Below, piece by piece: positions 8,402 to 16,304 of a stretch of 64,000 bases of DNA. Each line of letters begins with the position of its first letter. Position 1 is the first letter of the stretch. The notes beneath the pieces are model-generated. The model was given only the letters and a program-made list of their open reading frames with translations. It searched no databases and was not told the DNA's origin. Position numbers and translations under genes: made by a program. The stretch spans positions 1 to 64,000 of the forward strand of contig CAUWFE010000004.1 of the NCBI GenBank assembly GCA_963558185.1, read 5' to 3'. Source of the stretch: UMGS1663 sp963558185. Lineage in GTDB: Bacteria > Bacillota > Clostridia > TANB77 > CAG-508.

Positions 8402-8461
8402 AAAATGTAATAAATATGTAACAAAAATGTAATTGAATTAAATTAAAGGTTAATATATAAT
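8402..8461 (+). promoter_or_regulatory. Promoter with three TGTAA boxes at 11-bp spacing (copy 1)
   Basis: TGTAA occurs at 8406, 8417 and 8428, each 11 bp apart. The last box touches the -35 TTGAAT (8433-8438), which is followed by a 17-bp spacer and a perfect -10 TATAAT (8456-8461). The stretch is about 90% identical to 37421-37480 before the second prepilin-like gene. In-phase boxes next to the -35 fit a DNA-binding activator; which one is unknown. Confidence 0.65.
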
Positions 8462-8496
8462 ATAAATAAGGAAAAAAGAATGCAAGGAGGAAGAAA

Positions 8497-11400
8497 ATGG
8501 AGGAAATACCAATATTAAAAAAAGATATAAAGAATAATATAATAGAAGAAAAATCTATAAACAAAAATAAAAAACATAGGGAAAAGGAAAAAGGGATAAC
8601 ACTAATAGCATTAGTAGTAACAATAGTAATATTAGTAATATTATCAGCAACAGCAATAACCATGATAATAGGGGAAAATGGACTATTTGACCAAGCAAAA
8701 TGGGGAAGCTTTAGTAGTAGATTTGCAGACGTAGAAGAAATAAGGAACATATATGAAGCAAGTAAAGAAATGGAAGAAATACAAAGTCAAACAAAGCTAA
8801 AAATAGAAGAAAAGAAAGGGCTAACAGGAGAAGTAAGCAAAGAAGAAAAAGAAGAAATAGAAAAAAATAATAAAACCCTAAAAATAAAAATGGAAGAACT
8901 AAGTGGAAAACCACTAGAAGAACTAAAAATATATTGGATAGACAACAAAAAAATAGGAACACAAGTAAAAGAAAAATATGTAATAGACGTAGAAACAAAC
9001 CAAATATATCAATATAAAGGGGAAAAAATCTACGGAAAGATATGGCATACATTAGATGACGGAATAGGAGAAAATGACGGAACAATAGAAGACGAAGATA
9101 AAGAAAACTTTGAAGGGTGGATAAAACTAACATTAAACTATCCAGAAAACTCAACAGACTGGAAATGGAGACTAGTGGCAGTAGGAGAAGTAAGAAATGA
9201 TCCAGAATTAATATGGAAAGAGTACACAGGACCAATATGGGTAAGAATCCAAGATGTAGAAAACGTATGGATGAGATATAAAATGAACGGAGAAGACGTA
9301 ATAGTAGCACCAGAAGGAAGAGTAGTAGTAGATATAGAAGCAGATAGCTATTATCCAGACCTAAGAGAAAAAGTAAAAGTAAAAATAAACTATGATAAAG
9401 GAGCAGAAATAAAAGAATATAAAGTAGGAAATGGAGAGTGGAAAGAATACCAAGGAGAATTCTATGTAACAGAAAATACACTAATAGAAGCAAGAGCAAA
9501 GAAAACAGAAAGAATATTAAATGAATTTGGAGAAGTAGAATCAGAAACAGAAAGCTGGGGAAGAGACAATTTATATATAGGAAATATAGGAATAGAAGAA
9601 ACAGAATTACCAGCACCAAGAATAATAAAAAAAGAAGGAGGAACAGGAGAAGTAGCCAAAGTAGCAATAGAATATCCACAGGAAGCTCAAGGAGGAAAAC
9701 AAATATATAAATTAGACTATGGAGAAGAACAAGAATATAATGGAGAAGTAGGAATAGAAAAAAATGGAACATATGTAATAGCATATTACTATAACCAAGA
9801 AGGAAAAAGAAGTAAATCAACAAGTATAAAAATAATAGAAAATGGAGAAAGCCAAGGAGGAGAATATATACCAAATAAACCAGGGATAAACGGAGAAAAT
9901 GGAGAAAGTAACCCAACAAAGCCAAGCTATAAAATACCAGGCCCCGTAATAAGTGAAAATGGAGGAAATGTAAGTATAAGCTTGCCAGCACAAACAACAA
10001 ATAAAGAAGCAAAAGAGAACAAAATATATTATAAAATATTAGGACAAGGAGGTTACAAAAGGTATACGGCATCATTTAAAGTAGAAATGACATGTACAAT
10101 AGCCTCATACTATATAACAGAGAAAGGTGAAATATCAGAAACAACATATAAAGATGTATATATAGCAGAACCAGGAATGCCAAAAGTAACAATCCAATTA
10201 AAACCAAGTGAATATGAAGTAAAATATAATGCAGGAAAAGTAGAAGTAACAATAAAAGCTCAAGACAGTGAAAAAATAGAATATAGCTTTAACAAAGTAG
10301 AATGGAAAGAATACACAAAACCAATAGAAGTAACAAAAAACTGTAGAATATATGCAAGAGGAACAAATAGTAATGGAGAAACGATAGAATATAAAGACAT
10401 AACAAACCTAGGAGCACAGCCAGAAATACCAGACACATTATCAGTAAACATAAGCACAAAAGATATTCAAGGGCAAACAGGAAAAGTAGAAAAAGTAAAA
10501 GTAAGTATAGGATATGATGGAAGAGCACAAAGGAAATACTATAAAATAGGACAAACAGGAGAAATAAAAGAATATACAGGAGCCTTTGAAGTAGATAAAA
10601 ACTGTACAATATATGCATATGCAATATCAGAAAAAGGATATGGAGAAGCCCAAAAAGGAATAGATAGTATAGAAAAAGGAATAGATAGTATAGAAAAAGG
10701 AATAATGGACCCAATAATAACAGTAAAACCAAATGAAAACTATCAAGCATCAAAAGTAAAAGTAGAAATACAATATGATAAAAATGTGACACAAAAGAAA
10801 TATAGAATAAATAAAGGACAATATAAAGACTATACAGAAAGCTTTGAGGTAGAAGAGAATTGTGAAATAGAAGCATATAGTACAAATGCAAAAGGAAAAA
10901 TAGGAAAAAGCACATATAGAATAACAAATATAATAAAAGAAGATGTAATAACAGTAATAGACCAAGGAGATTACTATATAATAAGACTAAGCTATCCACC
11001 AACAGCAATAAATAAAGAATATAAATGGCAAGAAAAAGGAACATGGAAACCATATCATAATACAGGAATACTATTAGCTAAAGAAAAAATAAAACAGCAA
11101 GTAGAAGGAGCAGATGTAGTAAAAGTAAAAGATGAAGGAGGAAAAGAAATAACATTTGATAAAGAAGACATCTACTTTATTACAAAACCGGTAAATGAAT
11201 TAATAGAACAAATATATATGAGATGGGATAATAGAACACCAACAATGCCAGAAATAATATTAAGTACAGAAGAACCATGCTTAGAACTAGATGCAACAAT
11301 AAAGTATAGTAACACAATAATAGAAAAGAAATATAGAATAGTATATCCAAATGGAGTAATAACAAGTTGGAAAGACTATAAAGATGGAGAAAAAATCCAT

Positions 11401-13233
11401 GTAACACAAAAAGGAACAACAATATATGCAAAAGGGCAAGATGAAACAGGAATGTGGACAAAAACAGCATCAAGACAGATTAATAATATAGATGAAGAGC
11501 CACCAGTAATAAAAGTAGAAGGAGACTTTGATACAGAAACAACGCAATTAGGCCTAAAAATAGGAGTAACAGATGATGTAGGAATAGAAAAGATAAAATG
11601 GTCAGAAGGAAATCAATTAGAAAGTTACTTTAAAGAAAATGGAGAACTATTATATGAAAAAGAAGGAGAAACACAAAAGAAAGTAGAAAAAGAAATAAAA
11701 GTAAAAGCAAATGGATATTATACAATATATGCAGAAGATATAGTAGGAAATAGTGGAATATTTACACTACAAGTAGGAAATATAGACTTAATACCACCAA
11801 AAGTAAGTATAGATGTAAAACCAGAAGAACTAACAACACAAGTAAAAATAAATATAGACTATGAAGATAGTAAAATAAAAGAATATAAAATAGGAAATAG
11901 TGGATGGAATAACTATACAGGAGAAATAACATTAAGTTCATATACAGTAATAACAAATAAATGGATGAATGCAGATGGAACAGTAACAATATATGCAAAA
12001 GGAATAGACGTAGCAGGAAATGAAACAAACACAGAAAAAACAATAAATAATTTAGATACACAATTACCACAAATGCCAGTAATAAATTCAAATTATGGAT
12101 ATCCAATATTAACAGAGTATGGGGTAAAGAAAGATGGAAAAACAACAATAACGTTTGATACAAGTAAAAATGTAACCAATTACTATAAAATAGATGAAGG
12201 ACAATGGATAGAATATACAGGAGAATTTGAAATAGATAAGGAATGTACAATATATGTAAAGAGTGTAAAAAATGATAGTGGATTGGGAGTAAGTACAAGT
12301 AGAACAATAACATCACCAACAGATGCATTAGGAGAAGCAGCATATGATGGAGATGAAAATACAGGAGATGAATATACTAAAGAAGGAAGCAAGTATGTAT
12401 ATGTAGATGAAACAATGCAAGGAAGAAATATTAGAATCAAAATATATGAAAATTATAGTGCAGATGTTGAATTTTATTCTATGACAGGACAAAAGATTAG
12501 TGAATTTCATATTAATGATAATGATAACTATGCAACAGAAAATATAGTAGCAATACCGGAAGGAACAAAAAAAATTGGAATTAAAAGTTTGGCAGCAGGT
12601 GAATCTATATTTAAAACAATAGTATATGAAATACAAGTTTCAAACGAACCGAGATTTACATCGACAAAAGGATACCCATTATTACATGCAGAAGTAGACA
12701 AGCAAATAAAAGAACCATATGAAATGGTAAGTATAAATTATTTTCCAACAAGTGTACAAAGATTGTATAAAATAGGAGATGGAAAATGGATAGATTACAA
12801 AGATGAAGCCGTATGGGTAAATCAAGGAGAAACAATATATGCAAAAGGAATAGATAAATTTGGAAATGAAACAAGAATAATAAGTTCATATACAGCAAAT
12901 GTTTCAAATGCATTAGCGAAAGAAGCATTTGATGGAGATGAAAATACAGGAGATGAATATACTAAAGAAGGAAGCAAGTATGTATATGTAGATGAAACAA
13001 TGCAAGGAAGAAATATTAGAATCAAAATATATGAAAATTATAGTGCAGATGTTGAATTTTATTCTATGACAGGACAAAAGATTAGTGAATTTCATATTAA
13101 TGATAATGATAACTATGCAACAGAAAATATAGTAGCAATACCGGAAGGAACAAAAAAAATTGGAATTAAAAGTTTGGCAGCAGGTGAATCTATATTTAAA
13201 ACAATAGTGTATGAAATACAACATTCAAATTAA
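8497..13233 (+). CDS. Large repetitive surface protein with prepilin-like N-terminus
   Basis: The 1578-aa protein opens with a charged leader and then GITLIALVVTIVILVILSA (about residues 31-49), a type IV prepilin-like hydrophobic helix, followed by GENGLFDQAK. A similar start occurs in the gene at 37509. The body is a string of beta-rich, Ig-like or chitobiase-like modules of about 75-90 residues. Their shared pattern is YKIN-x-G-x-WK-x-YTG-x-F-x-V-x2-NC-x-I-x-AY. Cysteines are few. Two exact copies of an approximately 97-residue C-terminal module are present (DNA repeats 12346-12636 and 12931-13221). I see no LPxTG motif or C-terminal anchor. It is probably an exported adhesin or pseudopilin-like surface fibre; binding target unknown. 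Strong AAGGAGG start. Two small anchored proteins follow and may be co-transcribed. Confidence 0.75.
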   Translation: MEEIPILKKDIKNNIIEEKSINKNKKHREKEKGITLIALVVTIVILVILSATAITMIIGENGLFDQAKWGSFSSRFADVEEIRNIYEASKEMEEIQSQTKLKIEEKKGLTGEVSKEEKEEIEKNNKTLKIKMEELSGKPLEELKIYWIDNKKIGTQVKEKYVIDVETNQIYQYKGEKIYGKIWHTLDDGIGENDGTIEDEDKENFEGWIKLTLNYPENSTDWKWRLVAVGEVRNDPELIWKEYTGPIWVRIQDVENVWMRYKMNGEDVIVAPEGRVVVDIEADSYYPDLREKVKVKINYDKGAEIKEYKVGNGEWKEYQGEFYVTENTLIEARAKKTERILNEFGEVESETESWGRDNLYIGNIGIEETELPAPRIIKKEGGTGEVAKVAIEYPQEAQGGKQIYKLDYGEEQEYNGEVGIEKNGTYVIAYYYNQEGKRSKSTSIKIIENGESQGGEYIPNKPGINGENGESNPTKPSYKIPGPVISENGGNVSISLPAQTTNKEAKENKIYYKILGQGGYKRYTASFKVEMTCTIASYYITEKGEISETTYKDVYIAEPGMPKVTIQLKPSEYEVKYNAGKVEVTIKAQDSEKIEYSFNKVEWKEYTKPIEVTKNCRIYARGTNSNGETIEYKDITNLGAQPEIPDTLSVNISTKDIQGQTGKVEKVKVSIGYDGRAQRKYYKIGQTGEIKEYTGAFEVDKNCTIYAYAISEKGYGEAQKGIDSIEKGIDSIEKGIMDPIITVKPNENYQASKVKVEIQYDKNVTQKKYRINKGQYKDYTESFEVEENCEIEAYSTNAKGKIGKSTYRITNIIKEDVITVIDQGDYYIIRLSYPPTAINKEYKWQEKGTWKPYHNTGILLAKEKIKQQVEGADVVKVKDEGGKEITFDKEDIYFITKPVNELIEQIYMRWDNRTPTMPEIILSTEEPCLELDATIKYSNTIIEKKYRIVYPNGVITSWKDYKDGEKIHVTQKGTTIYAKGQDETGMWTKTASRQINNIDEEPPVIKVEGDFDTETTQLGLKIGVTDDVGIEKIKWSEGNQLESYFKENGELLYEKEGETQKKVEKEIKVKANGYYTIYAEDIVGNSGIFTLQVGNIDLIPPKVSIDVKPEELTTQVKINIDYEDSKIKEYKIGNSGWNNYTGEITLSSYTVITNKWMNADGTVTIYAKGIDVAGNETNTEKTINNLDTQLPQMPVINSNYGYPILTEYGVKKDGKTTITFDTSKNVTNYYKIDEGQWIEYTGEFEIDKECTIYVKSVKNDSGLGVSTSRTITSPTDALGEAAYDGDENTGDEYTKEGSKYVYVDETMQGRNIRIKIYENYSADVEFYSMTGQKISEFHINDNDNYATENIVAIPEGTKKIGIKSLAAGESIFKTIVYEIQVSNEPRFTSTKGYPLLHAEVDKQIKEPYEMVSINYFPTSVQRLYKIGDGKWIDYKDEAVWVNQGETIYAKGIDKFGNETRIISSYTANVSNALAKEAFDGDENTGDEYTKEGSKYVYVDETMQGRNIRIKIYENYSADVEFYSMTGQKISEFHINDNDNYATENIVAIPEGTKKIGIKSLAAGESIFKTIVYEIQHSN
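10652..10704 (+). repeat. 21-bp tandem repeat, 2.5 copies
   Basis: The unit AAAAAGGAATAGATAGTATAG (21 bp) occurs at 10652-10672 and 10673-10693, with a partial third copy. It adds the peptide KGIDSIE twice without changing the frame, and marks recent slippage inside the surface protein. Confidence 0.9.
12346..12636 (+). repeat. 291-bp direct repeat, copy 1
   Basis: It is identical to 12931-13221 except for one base (A12624 versus G13209). It encodes the module from DGDENTGDEY to TIVYEIQ. The copies are offset by 585 bp (195 codons), with a different module between them. Confidence 0.95.
12931..13221 (+). repeat. 291-bp direct repeat, copy 2
   Basis: This is the second copy of the module at 12346-12636, with one silent-looking difference. 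It forms the C-terminus of the surface protein. Such identity implies recent duplication or gene conversion. Confidence 0.95.
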
Positions 13234-13298
13234 CACAAAATATAAAAAATAAAAGAAAGGAATAGGTGCCTAAACTAAAACACCTCAAGGTATAAAAA

Positions 13299-13721
13299 AT
13301 GAAAAAACAAGAAAAAAGAATAATATTACTACTAGTAATAATAACAATAATAGTAATAGGAATATTTATATTCACAAGAAGTGGAAATAAGCAAGAAGAA
13401 AATAAAACAGAAACAATCCAAGAAGGAAATACAACATATGTACAAGTAACAGATAAAGAAGTAGATGAAATAGAAGTTACAAATATAGAAATAACAGAAG
13501 AAAATGGAGATGCAGTAGTAACAGCAAATGTAACAAATAATACAAAGCAAGAAAAAGAAGAATTTACAGTAAAAATAAAACTAAAAAATGAAAAAGGAAA
13601 AATAATTCAAGAACTAGGAGCATTAATAGGAAAAACACAACCAGGAGAAACAAGACAAATAAGAGCAATAGTAGGAGGAGTAAATATAAATGAAATAAAA
13701 GATATAGAAATAATAAAATAA
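13299..13721 (+). CDS. Small membrane-anchored beta-domain protein
   Basis: The protein (140 aa) has an N-terminal membrane segment (about residues 7-26), an acidic linker and a C-terminal domain of about 90 residues. That domain resembles FxLYD-type or CARDB-like folds (V-x-A-x-V-x-N-x-T, then KIKLKNEKGKII and a PGE turn). It should sit outside the membrane. The next gene encodes a paralogue of the same design. Both follow the giant surface protein and may support its export or assembly, which is inference from context only. Confidence 0.65.
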   Translation: MKKQEKRIILLLVIITIIVIGIFIFTRSGNKQEENKTETIQEGNTTYVQVTDKEVDEIEVTNIEITEENGDAVVTANVTNNTKQEKEEFTVKIKLKNEKGKIIQELGALIGKTQPGETRQIRAIVGGVNINEIKDIEIIK

Positions 13722-13724
13722 AGA

Positions 13725-13770
13725 AGGAGGAGAAGAGCATCTTAAAAAAATAAGATGCTCCAAATAAAAA
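13725..13770 (+). promoter_or_regulatory. Ribosome binding site separated from the start by a hairpin
   Basis: GGAGGAG (13727-13733) is about 38 nt before ATG 13771, too far for normal initiation. A 10-bp perfect hairpin, GAGCATCTTA (13735-13744) with TAAGATGCTC (13751-13760), lies between. Folding it would bring the site to about 11 nt from the ATG. No other Shine-Dalgarno is visible. The preceding gene has a similar layout (AAAGGA, then AGGTG...CACCT at 13264-13285, then ATG 13299). Confidence 0.45.
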
Positions 13771-14148
13771 ATGGATAAAAAGAAGTTAATATTAATAATA
13801 ATAGCAATATTGTTAGTAATAGGAGTAATTGCAATAATAGCAAATATGGGAAATAAAAAGGAAAGTCAAGAAGAAGGAAAAGTAGTAATAAACGAAATAG
13901 AATTTAGCAATATAAGCAAAGAATATAGTGGAGGAATAACAACAGTAAGAGCAACAGTAAAAAATAATACAGAAGAAACAAAAAACATAAATGTAAAAGT
14001 AATATTAAAAGATAAAGAAGGAAAAGTGCTAATAGAAACAAAGCAAAAATTAGAAAATATAGAATCCGGAAGAAAAAAACTATTAGCAGCAGGAATAATG
14101 GGAGATTACAGTAATGCAGATAAAATAGAATTAAAAGAAATCAAATAA
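13771..14148 (+). CDS. Small membrane-anchored beta-domain protein, paralogue
   Basis: The protein (125 aa) is built like its neighbour: a membrane segment at about residues 6-24, a short charged linker, then a beta domain (TTVRATVKNNTEETKNINVK, then LKDKEGKVL and an S-GRK turn) of the FxLYD type. It lies 49 bp downstream of its paralogue, so the pair probably arose by tandem duplication. Its translation start depends on the distant Shine-Dalgarno and hairpin described at 13725-13770. It ends just before a bidirectional terminator. The function is unknown. Confidence 0.65.
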   Translation: MDKKKLILIIIAILLVIGVIAIIANMGNKKESQEEGKVVINEIEFSNISKEYSGGITTVRATVKNNTEETKNINVKVILKDKEGKVLIETKQKLENIESGRKKLLAAGIMGDYSNADKIELKEIK

Positions 14149-14151
14149 TAT

Positions 14152-14186
14152 AAAACTCTTTATGATAAATATCATAAAGAGTTTTT
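14152..14186. terminator. Bidirectional terminator between convergent genes
   Basis: The stem pairs 14152-14167 (AAAACTCTTTATGATA) with 14170-14185. It ends in T on the plus strand and reads as a T-run on the minus strand, serving both the surface cassette and htpX. Confidence 0.85.
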
Positions 14187-14231
14187 GCAATAGTAAAAAA
14201 GTTAATGATAGTGTGAATTAATGTGAATAAA

Positions 14232-15149
14232 TTATCTTAAATTCTCTAATGCTTCTATTCTATCTTCAATAGAAGGGTGAGTTGAAAATAAGTTTTTACT
14301 TCTTTTTATTTTTTTACCATTAGAATCAATGGCATCTTTCTTAAATGGACATACAATAAACATATTAGCAGTAGAACGGTTAGCAGTTCTTAGCTCATTT
14401 GAATCACCATCTAATTTTTTTAAAGCAGAAATTAAACCATCTGGATTACGTGTAAATTGAACTGAAGTAGCATCTGCTAAAAATTCTCTTCTCCTAGATA
14501 ATGCAAGTTGCATAAGTTGAGAAAAAATAGGGGAAAGAATTAGAAAAACAAAACCAACTAAAAATATAATTACATTTGCATTTCCACTATCATTATCATC
14601 ATCTCTTATACCTCCCCAGAATAAAGCTCTAGTAACAATATCAGCTAACATCACAACTAATCCCACCATTACAGAAACTACAGCAGAAAGGCGTATATCA
14701 TAATTTTTTATATGTGCAAGTTCATGCCCAATAACACCTTCTAATTCATAATAATCTAATTTTTCAAGTAAACCAGTAGTAACACATATAACGGAATTTT
14801 GAGGATTTCTACCAGTAGCAAAAGCATTAGGTTGAGCATCATCTACAACATACAATTTAGGTGTATGCTCTAAACCAGAAGCAATCACTAAAGAATTTAG
14901 AATATTACATAACTTTTGATCTTCCTCTTTAGTAGCAGGTCTTGCACGATTAAGAGAAAGTACTATCTTATCACTATAGTAGTAAGAACCCCAAGCAGAT
15001 AATATAGAAAAAGTTAAAGCAATAACTACAGAAACTGCACCCAAATCTAACATCTGGCAGATAAAGTAAATTAATAAAGTAATAACTACAATAAAAGCAG
15101 AAACAATAAAACCAGATTTCCATTTATTCTTTTTTATATCATCATACAT
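14232..15149 (-). CDS. htpX: HtpX-type membrane zinc metalloprotease
   Basis: HtpX (M48B family) is a membrane endopeptidase that degrades damaged membrane proteins. The 305-aa protein has two N-terminal membrane segments (about residues 15-60), the zinc motif HELAH near residue 130, two further membrane segments (about 150-170 and 190-215), and the downstream motif RRREFLADATSVQ carrying the third zinc ligand. I chose ATG 15149 because GGAGG lies just before it; an upstream in-frame ATG (15173) lacks a site. It follows lemA in a two-gene transcript. LemA-HtpX pairing is common in bacteria and fits a membrane stress role. Confidence 0.92.
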   Translation of the reverse strand: MYDDIKKNKWKSGFIVSAFIVVITLLIYFICQMLDLGAVSVVIALTFSILSAWGSYYYSDKIVLSLNRARPATKEEDQKLCNILNSLVIASGLEHTPKLYVVDDAQPNAFATGRNPQNSVICVTTGLLEKLDYYELEGVIGHELAHIKNYDIRLSAVVSVMVGLVVMLADIVTRALFWGGIRDDDNDSGNANVIIFLVGFVFLILSPIFSQLMQLALSRRREFLADATSVQFTRNPDGLISALKKLDGDSNELRTANRSTANMFIVCPFKKDAIDSNGKKIKRSKNLFSTHPSIEDRIEALENLR

Positions 15150-15168
15150 AATAAACCTCCATAAATAA

Positions 15169-15195
15169 AGCACAAAGGAAGAAGACCTTTGTGCT
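15169..15195 (-). other. Hairpin between lemA and htpX
   Basis: AGCACAAAGG (15169-15178) pairs perfectly with CCTTTGTGCT (15186-15195). On the minus strand it is followed by TTTATTTAT, so it may be a leaky terminator that lowers htpX expression relative to lemA. Confidence 0.6.
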
Positions 15196-15205
15196 AAAAA
15201 TAATA

Positions 15206-15757
15206 TTAACTAAAATCTACTTTTACATTTTTTCTAGCTTCTTCATTATCTACATTAAATAAACTTTCTGCTTTAAAATTAAACATAGAAGCAATAATAT
15301 TTGATGGGAACATTTCTAATTTTGTATTATACATTGTTACACTATCATTATAAAATTGTCTTGCATAAGAAATTTTATTTTCAGTATTACGTAATTCTTC
15401 TTGTAATTCAGAAAAGTTTTGATTTGCTTGTAATTCTGGATAATTTTCAGAAACAGACATAATTGTTTTTAAAGTACTAGATAAAGCATTTTCTAAACCA
15501 GCTTTTTCTTCTACAGTTGTAGCATTAGCCCATGCAGTACGTAATTGGGCTATATCAGTTAAAACTTTTTCTTCATGTTTCATGTAACCTTTTACAGTAT
15601 CAACAAGATTAGGAATTAAATCAAATCTTCTTTGTAATTGTACATCTATTTGACTCCATGCATTTTTCACTTTTAATCTAGCTTGAACTAAATTATTGTA
15701 CATAACAATAAGAGCAATAACAAGTACAACAACGATACCTAAAATAATCCAACCCAT
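15206..15757 (-). CDS. lemA: LemA family protein
   Basis: LemA proteins have one N-terminal membrane helix and a four-helix bundle outside the cell; their role is poorly defined. This 183-aa copy has the helix at about residues 2-24 (GWIILGIVVVLVIALIVMY). It also has the family core motifs NAWSQIDVQLQRRFDLIPNL near residue 40, ENYPELQANQNFSELQ near 110, and YNTKLEMFPSNIIA near 145. ATG 15757 is chosen because AAAGGAGG precedes it; an in-frame ATG at 15784 has none. It is first in the lemA-htpX transcript. Confidence 0.92.
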   Translation of the reverse strand: MGWIILGIVVVLVIALIVMYNNLVQARLKVKNAWSQIDVQLQRRFDLIPNLVDTVKGYMKHEEKVLTDIAQLRTAWANATTVEEKAGLENALSSTLKTIMSVSENYPELQANQNFSELQEELRNTENKISYARQFYNDSVTMYNTKLEMFPSNIIASMFNFKAESLFNVDNEEARKNVKVDFS

Positions 15758-15799
15758 AAAAATAATCCTCCTTTTAAAAAACATTTAAGTAATAAAATA

Positions 15800-15828
15800 T
15801 TTATATCATATTTTTTGTGTATATACAA
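15800..15828 (-). promoter_or_regulatory. Probable lemA promoter
   Basis: On the minus strand TTGTAT (15828-15823), a 17-bp spacer and TATAAA (15805-15800) lie about 45 bp before the lemA start. Confidence 0.5.
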
Positions 15829-15895
15829 TAGTTATATTGTGAATTTTTATTGAAAAGTTAATAATTAATGGTTTCTGTAAATTAATATAAATAAT

Positions 15896-16071
15896 GCCTT
15901 GAAATATAAGCTTTTAATTACATTCCTTAGGCTTACTACGAAATTTAAGAAATTCTAATTTATTTTATGGCACCCTTCCACTAAAGTGAACTCTTTCCAT
16001 AAAATGGCACAGAATTTCTAAAATTTCTTCGTAAACATTCGTTATTTTATTAAAAGCTTATATTTCAAGGC
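15896..16071. repeat. 176-nt intergenic foldback element
   Basis: The ends 15896-15918 and 16049-16071 are perfect 23-bp reverse complements. Inside, 15938-15956 pairs imperfectly with 16011-16032, and ATTTTATGG (15962-15970) pairs with CCATAAAAT (15997-16005), so the whole stretch can fold into one long branched hairpin. It lies between divergent genes, so it is not a simple terminator. No coding frame fits it. It may be a mobile-element remnant or a structured RNA. The rest of the 547-bp gap (15758-16304) holds only the two promoters. Confidence 0.75.
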
Positions 16072-16239
16072 GTTCTAGTAAAAAATGATTTGAAATAATT
16101 AAATAATAATATTGAAAAAGTAATAAATTGGGTACAAGCCACATATAATTAAGTATACAGCCATTGATAATATAAAACCAATTAGACAACAATTTATAAA
16201 TTACTAGAGCAGAGCCATATTAAAAAAACTAGCCAAAAT

Positions 16240-16269
16240 TTGACAAAATTAGTATAAACATGTTATAAT
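16240..16269 (+). promoter_or_regulatory. Sigma-A promoter of the SleB-type hydrolase gene
   Basis: TTGACA (16240-16245), an 18-bp spacer and TATAAT (16264-16269) are both consensus, 36 bp before the start codon. Confidence 0.8.
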
Positions 16270-16304
16270 AAGGTTGTTGTAAAAATAAGGAGGAAAAAAT
16301 TTTT

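Noticed and set aside
8711..10075. Long Leu/Phe-rich open frame on the minus strand
   Set aside because: It is an antisense shadow of the Glu/Lys/Arg-rich surface gene; the composition follows from GAA and AGA codons, and it has no start signal.
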